A DNA stretch of 8,899 nucleotides from Roseomonas sp. (lineage in GTDB: Bacteria; Pseudomonadota; Alphaproteobacteria; Acetobacterales; Acetobacteraceae). Of this stretch, positions 5,531 to 8,899 are shown one piece after another (positions within the stretch are counted from its first letter, which is position 1; the number at the start of each line of letters is the position of its first letter). The DNA lies in assembly GCA_020249415.1 (NCBI GenBank), contig JADCFR010000151.1, positions 1 through 8,899 on the forward strand, written 5' to 3'. The notes under the pieces were generated by a model, which was given only the letters and a program-made list of their open reading frames with translations, was not told the origin of the DNA and made no database searches. The position numbers were made by a program, and so were the translations under genes.

Positions 5531-7831
5531 TCAGGAGAGGGTAGCGTCTTGAAGCGCGCGCCAAATCTTCTCGGGCGTTGCGGGCATATCGGGCGCCGTT
5601 GCACCGCGCAGCGCCAGCGCATCCGCAATGGCGTTCATCACCGTTTGCGGTGCCGCGATAGCGCCCGCCTGGCCAGAGCCCTTCACGCCGAGTGGATTGG
5701 ATTTCGTTGGCGTGCCCTCAAGTATCACCTCAATCGCCGGAACATCATCTGCGCGCGGCAGCGCGTAGTCCATCAGGGAACCGGTCAGCAATTGGCCTGA
5801 CTCGCGGTCATAAATGATGTCTTCCAGCATGGCCTGACCAATGCCCTGCACCAGCCCGCCCTGGACCTGCCCTTGCGTCAAGCGTGGATTTATCAGGCGG
5901 CCGTAATCATCCACCGCGACATAGCGTGTCACCCGCGCATGCCCGGTTTCCGGGTCAATCTCAATTTCCGCGGCCTGGCTGCCATTGGGGAAGGTCACAA
6001 GGTCCGAGGTATTGTGACTGGATGCGGTAAGCCCTGGCACCATGCCTTCGGGAAGGCTTGTGGAATCTTCCGCTGCACGTGCGATTTCTGCCAAGGTGAT
6101 GAAGCGCTCATCATCCGGCAGGGCGAAGCGCCCATCTGCGAAAATAAGCGCAGCCGGATCGGCTTGCAGCAAATGCGCGGCAATCAGGCGCGCCTTTTCC
6201 ATGAGCGCATCAAGTGCGAGCACCAATGCACCACCGCCCAAATGCAGTGAACGCGCGCCGCCATGGCCATTGCCATTGGGCAGCAATTCCGTATCGGCTT
6301 GTTGCACTTGCACCTCGGTGGGGGTAAGCCCAAGCCGATCCGCCACTATCTGCGCAAAGCTGGTTTCATGGCCTTGCCCGTTGCTTTGCGTGCCAATCGC
6401 CGCGCGGGCCTGTCCGGATGCATCCACGCTGACCGAAGCCCATTCGCCTGGCGCACCGCGCGCGGTTTCCAGAAAACAGCCAAGGCCGCGACCGAGCAGC
6501 ATGCCACGCTGCGCTGCCTCCGTGCGCCGCGCTGCAAAGCCCGCCGCATCGGAAACCTTGTCCAGGACTGCAAGATTAGCGGCAAATCGCCCGCCATCCA
6601 CGGCCATGCCCATGGCGGTACGATGCGGCGCATCGGGCAGCATATTCATTGCGCGTAGCGCCCCGGCATCGCGCCCCAGCAGGCGCGCGGCGGCATCCAC
6701 CAGCCTTTCGATGATGTAATTCGCCTCTGGCTTGCCGGCACCGCGATAGGCATCCACCGGCAGGCTATTGGTGAAGGCGCCGCGGACTTCCAGATGCATG
6801 GCGGGAATGGCGTAAACGCCGCCCATGGCGGTGGAGAAAGCATTGGTTGGGCAATGTGGACCAACCGCGGAAAGATAGGCGCCCATATCGGCGATGCTGC
6901 TGATCTCCAAGCCCAGAAAGCGGCCAGCCTTATCCAGCGCTAGCCGCGCCTTCGCGCGCAAATCGCGGCCATGCACCGCTGCCGCGAATTCTTCGCTCGG
7001 TTCCGCCTGCCAGGCGATGGCGCGGCCAAGCCGCCGCGCGGCCCAAAGCGCCAGCACATATTCCGGGAACAGGAAATTCTTGGCGCCAAAGCCGCCGCCC
7101 ACATCGGGGCAGACAAGATGAAAGGCATCTTCGGGCAGGCGAAACACAGTCGCGAGTTGCCGGCGAATGCCATGCACGCCCATGCCGGTGAAGATCAGCT
7201 CAAAGCGTCCAGCATCGAAACGCGCCAGCGCCGCGCGGGGTTCAATCGGCACGGCATGAACGCGGTTATTGAACAGCTCAAGGCTGACAATATGATCCGC
7301 CTGCGCAAAGGCCGCATCCTTGGCGACGCGGTCGCCTTTCAGGAAACGAAATGCCTCATTGCGCGGCGCTTGTGGCCAGATTTGCGGTGCTTCCGCGCCA
7401 AGCGCAGACGCGCCATCAATCACAGCGGGCAGGGAATCGTAGCTGACCTCAACCGCCTCCGCCGCATCACGCGCGGCTGCGGCGCTGGTGGCGATAATCA
7501 AGGCAACCGCGTCGCCCAAATGTCGCACGCGATCCGTTGCCAAAACAGGGCGTGGCGGAACCACCATGGGTGCCACACTCGCGACCACTGCCGTGCAGGG
7601 CAAAGGCGCCAGATTATCCGCCGCAAGATCAGCGGCGGTGAAAACACCCACCACGCCGGGCATGGCGCGCGCTGCATCGGCGTTGATGTCACCCAATACC
7701 GCATGGGCATGGGGCGAACGCAACACCACGGCATGCAGCGCATCCGCCGGTAGCATATCCGAAACGTAACGCCCACGCCCGGTCAGAAACCGCGCATCTT
7801 CCAGCCTTGCGATGGATTTGCCGCTGAACAT
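5531..7831 (-). CDS. Xanthine dehydrogenase/aldehyde oxidase-family molybdopterin-binding (large) subunit
   Basis: This is the molybdenum-cofactor subunit of a hydroxylase in the xanthine oxidase family (CoxL/CutL-like), which inserts water-derived oxygen into a C-H bond of an N-heterocycle or aldehyde. The 766 residues match the usual length. An a/b-hammerhead domain covers roughly residues 10-125 (GKSIARLEDARFLTGRGRYV near the start), and the two cofactor-binding domains follow. Motifs are DVGGGFGAK at 243-251, DAYRGAGKPEA at 360-370, QSNGQGHET at 482-490 and GVKGSGQAG at 715-723. DAYRGAGK differs from the AYRCSFR loop of form I CO dehydrogenase, so CO oxidation is unlikely. In GVKGSGQAG, Gln721 (CAG) sits where the family normally has its general-base Glu. 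The start is ATG 7831, overlapping the preceding TGA by one base (TGATG), with AAAGG 6 bases upstream; the TTG at 7834 is rejected. No medium (FAD) or small (2Fe-2S) subunit gene is adjacent in the window. Confidence 0.94.
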   Translation of the reverse strand: MFSGKSIARLEDARFLTGRGRYVSDMLPADALHAVVLRSPHAHAVLGDINADAARAMPGVVGVFTAADLAADNLAPLPCTAVVASVAPMVVPPRPVLATDRVRHLGDAVALIIATSAAAARDAAEAVEVSYDSLPAVIDGASALGAEAPQIWPQAPRNEAFRFLKGDRVAKDAAFAQADHIVSLELFNNRVHAVPIEPRAALARFDAGRFELIFTGMGVHGIRRQLATVFRLPEDAFHLVCPDVGGGFGAKNFLFPEYVLALWAARRLGRAIAWQAEPSEEFAAAVHGRDLRAKARLALDKAGRFLGLEISSIADMGAYLSAVGPHCPTNAFSTAMGGVYAIPAMHLEVRGAFTNSLPVDAYRGAGKPEANYIIERLVDAAARLLGRDAGALRAMNMLPDAPHRTAMGMAVDGGRFAANLAVLDKVSDAAGFAARRTEAAQRGMLLGRGLGCFLETARGAPGEWASVSVDASGQARAAIGTQSNGQGHETSFAQIVADRLGLTPTEVQVQQADTELLPNGNGHGGARSLHLGGGALVLALDALMEKARLIAAHLLQADPAALIFADGRFALPDDERFITLAEIARAAEDSTSLPEGMVPGLTASSHNTSDLVTFPNGSQAAEIEIDPETGHARVTRYVAVDDYGRLINPRLTQGQVQGGLVQGIGQAMLEDIIYDRESGQLLTGSLMDYALPRADDVPAIEVILEGTPTKSNPLGVKGSGQAGAIAAPQTVMNAIADALALRGATAPDMPATPEKIWRALQDATLS

Positions 7832-8439
7832 CAAGCGCCTTTGCTCAAGCGCTTGGCGACGAATTCAAGCCTGTCCTGGCCCCAGAACATATCCTCACCA
7901 ATCACATAGCAGGGCGCACCGAAAACGCCGCGTTCCAGCGCGGCGGCGGTATCTGCCTTGCGTTGTTCCAGCCAGCTTGGGTCTTCCGCCAGACGCAGCA
8001 GCGCATCCGCATCCAGGTCGCAGTCGCGCATCAGCGCCGCGAGTGTTGCCTTATCGCCGGTATCCTGTTCTTCCTGCCAAAGCGCCTTCAGGATGCGATG
8101 CGCCAGACGAATGGCCGGCGCATGGCCTTGCGTTTCGCGGAGCGCAATTACCGCCGCCGCCCCCGGCAATTCATTGGCTGGGGAATACTTGGGATGAATA
8201 TTGATGGGAATACCCAGCGCATCGCGCCAGCGCTGCAATTCCTGCAAGCGATAGGCCTGGCGTTGTGGCGAGCGCTTGGGCAGCGGCAAGCCGCCGGAAC
8301 CCGCGAAGATGGTGCCGAAATCCACCGGCCAGATGCGGAGTTCCGCACCATGCTGCGCTGCCAGGGCTTCGATCCGCGCTGCGCCCAAATGGGCCCAGGG
8401 CGAATTCAGCGAAACATAGTAATCAATCAACTGGGTCAT
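7831..8439 (-). CDS. 2-hydroxychromene-2-carboxylate isomerase-like protein (DsbA family)
   Basis: This is a thioredoxin-fold protein of the HCCA isomerase / kappa-class glutathione transferase group. Characterised members use glutathione to interconvert 2-hydroxychromene-2-carboxylate and trans-o-hydroxybenzylidenepyruvate in naphthalene degradation. The 202 residues match the family length. YYVSLNSPWAHLG at 7-19 is the beta1/active-site segment, with Ser13 in the place of the catalytic Ser of NahD (whose motif is of the SPY type). The helical insertion follows with NIHPKYSPANE near 80-90. The C-terminal hallmark is GVFGAPCYVIGEDMFWGQDR at 171-190, with the cis-Pro at 176 and a WGQDRL segment. 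Start ATG 8439 has GAGG (8450-8447) at a 7-base spacing. It lies 9 bases after the CoA-transferase stop and overlaps the Mo-hydroxylase start. No aromatic dioxygenase or extradiol enzyme is present, so a role in naphthalene catabolism is not implied; cis-trans isomerisation of some other unsaturated acid is a reasonable inference. Confidence 0.92.
   Translation of the reverse strand: MTQLIDYYVSLNSPWAHLGAARIEALAAQHGAELRIWPVDFGTIFAGSGGLPLPKRSPQRQAYRLQELQRWRDALGIPINIHPKYSPANELPGAAAVIALRETQGHAPAIRLAHRILKALWQEEQDTGDKATLAALMRDCDLDADALLRLAEDPSWLEQRKADTAAALERGVFGAPCYVIGEDMFWGQDRLEFVAKRLSKGA
7838..7842 (-). promoter_or_regulatory. Ribosome binding site for the Mo-hydroxylase subunit, inside the upstream gene
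   Basis: AAAGG on the minus strand, 6 bases before ATG 7831, lies inside the last codons of the isomerase-like gene. With the TGATG stop/start overlap it selects ATG 7831 over the TTG immediately before it and indicates translational coupling. Confidence 0.65.
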
Positions 8440-8446
8440 GGTATTT

Positions 8447-8450
8447 CCTC
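8447..8450 (-). promoter_or_regulatory. Ribosome binding site for the isomerase-like gene, overlapping the upstream stop
   Basis: GAGG on the minus strand, part of GAGGAAA, sits 7 bases before ATG 8439 and shares bases with the TGA stop (8451-8449) of the CoA-transferase gene. This is consistent with coupled translation within one transcript. Confidence 0.7.
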
Positions 8451-8899
8451 AAGCAATGATGGGGCAGGCAGTGGCGGCGCGCACCTCATCCAATGAAACA
8501 TCGGCGGCAAGATCGCGCAACGCGAAACCCTCACACATGGGTGCGAATAGACCAAGGTCCATTACCACCAGCGTCACCACGCCGGTGGCGGTGATCGGCA
8601 AGCTACAACGCGGCAGCAATAGGGAAGCGCCATCGCGCGTGCGATGTTCCAGCATGATAAAAACGCGCTGCGCTGAGGCGGCCAAATCCATCGCCCCGCC
8701 AATGCCGCCACCTTTGGCGCCTTTCAGCTTCCAATTGGCGAAATCACCATTGGCCGCGACCTCATAGGCACCCATCACCGTCACATCCATCCGCCCGCCA
8801 CGGATCAGCGCGAAGCTATCGGCGTGATGCACAATGGAAGCGCCGGGGTTCAGCACCACATTCTGCCCACCCGCATTGACCAGATTGAGGTCTTCCGTA
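8449..8899 (-). CDS. 3-oxoacid-type CoA-transferase, beta subunit (partial, N-terminus beyond right edge)
   Basis: This family I CoA-transferase B subunit (AtoA/ScoB/PcaJ group) moves CoA from an acyl-CoA donor to a carboxylic acid. The open frame runs off the right edge; 149 residues are visible of about 210-220, so the N-terminal part with the catalytic Glu of the ENG motif is not in view. The visible protein opens with LVNAGGQNVVLNPGAS, followed by HHADSFALIRGGRMDVTVMG, then NGDFANWKLKGAKGGG and IGGAMDLAASAQRVFIMLEH, all closely following the order seen in ScoB/PcaJ (NAGK...LPG, ADSFAMIRGGHVDL.VLGA, ANW, GGAMDL, EH). The segment between ANW and GGAMDL reads KLKGAKGGGI, where ScoB/PcaJ more often has M.PGK.V.GM. 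A GTG at 8859 could be mistaken for a start but lies inside the conserved fold. The alpha subunit gene is expected just upstream, outside the window. The acid substrate is not identifiable; the context suggests activation of a ring-cleavage product. Confidence 0.93.
   Translation of the reverse strand, partial: TEDLNLVNAGGQNVVLNPGASIVHHADSFALIRGGRMDVTVMGAYEVAANGDFANWKLKGAKGGGIGGAMDLAASAQRVFIMLEHRTRDGASLLLPRCSLPITATGVVTLVVMDLGLFAPMCEGFALRDLAADVSLDEVRAATACPIIA

Noticed and set aside
5517..5564. Upstream extension of the PuuE-like protein by 16 residues
   Set aside because: It would overlap the Mo-hydroxylase C-terminus, has no ribosome binding site, and homologues begin near the ATG at 5516, which has AAGGA at good spacing.
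6042..6719. Plus-strand open frame (225 codons)
   Set aside because: Antisense shadow of the Mo-hydroxylase gene; Ser/Ala/Arg/Pro-rich low-complexity product without a family signature.
6971..7753. Long plus-strand open frame (260 codons)
   Set aside because: It lies opposite the Mo-hydroxylase gene, has no recognisable motifs, and is rich in Arg, His and Gln as expected from the reverse of GC-biased coding DNA.
5531..7831. Carbon monoxide dehydrogenase large subunit (CoxL form I)
   Set aside because: The active-site loop reads DAYRGAGK rather than AYRCSFR, and no coxS or coxM genes are adjacent.

Overview
The window is a single strand-coherent block. Eight protein genes, six complete and two cut by the window ends, all lie on the minus strand, so transcription runs from the right edge to the left. 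Gaps are very short (4-base and 1-base overlaps, or 9 to 23 bases). The only larger gap is 69 bases, between the polysaccharide-deacetylase-like gene and the TRAP binding-protein gene. No rRNA, tRNA, CRISPR array, insertion sequence, promoter or convincing terminator is visible. The block therefore reads as the middle of one long operon whose ends lie outside the window. The sequence is GC-rich by eye, with strong GC bias at third codon positions, which also creates many false ORFs on the other strand. TRAP transport, Mo-hydroxylase and HyuA genes together suggest a proteobacterium, plausibly an alphaproteobacterium such as a member of the Acetobacteraceae or Rhodospirillales. That placement is an inference from gene content and protein style only.

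Layout in transcription order, right to left. (1) C-terminal part of the beta subunit of a 3-oxoacid-type CoA-transferase, 8899-8449. (2) 2-hydroxychromene-2-carboxylate isomerase-like protein (DsbA-like fold, kappa-class GST relative), 8439-7831. (3) Large molybdopterin-binding subunit of a xanthine dehydrogenase/aldehyde oxidase-family hydroxylase, 7831-5531. (4) Polysaccharide-deacetylase-fold protein of the PuuE (allantoinase-like) type, 5516-4608. (5-7) A complete TRAP transporter in the order binding protein, small permease, large permease, 4538-1466, joined by ATGA overlaps. (8) N-terminal 480 codons of a HyuA-type hydantoinase/oxoprolinase subunit with a probable TTG start, 1442-1.

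Taken together the genes look like an uptake and catabolism cassette. The TRAP system would import an organic acid. A Mo-hydroxylase, a cyclic-amide or ureide hydrolase of PuuE type, an ATP-dependent HyuA-type ring opener and a glutathione-dependent isomerase could process a ring compound. A CoA-transferase would activate the resulting acid. A carboxylated N-heterocycle or cyclic imide/ureide is the substrate class most consistent with this set, but no single substrate can be read from the sequence.

Points worth a second look: the Mo-hydroxylase has Gln (residue 721) where the family normally carries its catalytic Glu, and no FAD or iron-sulfur subunit gene is next to it; the PuuE-like protein lacks the NodB metal-ligand pattern; the TRAP binding protein has six cysteines; a 16-codon ORF starts on the stop codon of the deacetylase-like gene, just before the TRAP genes.
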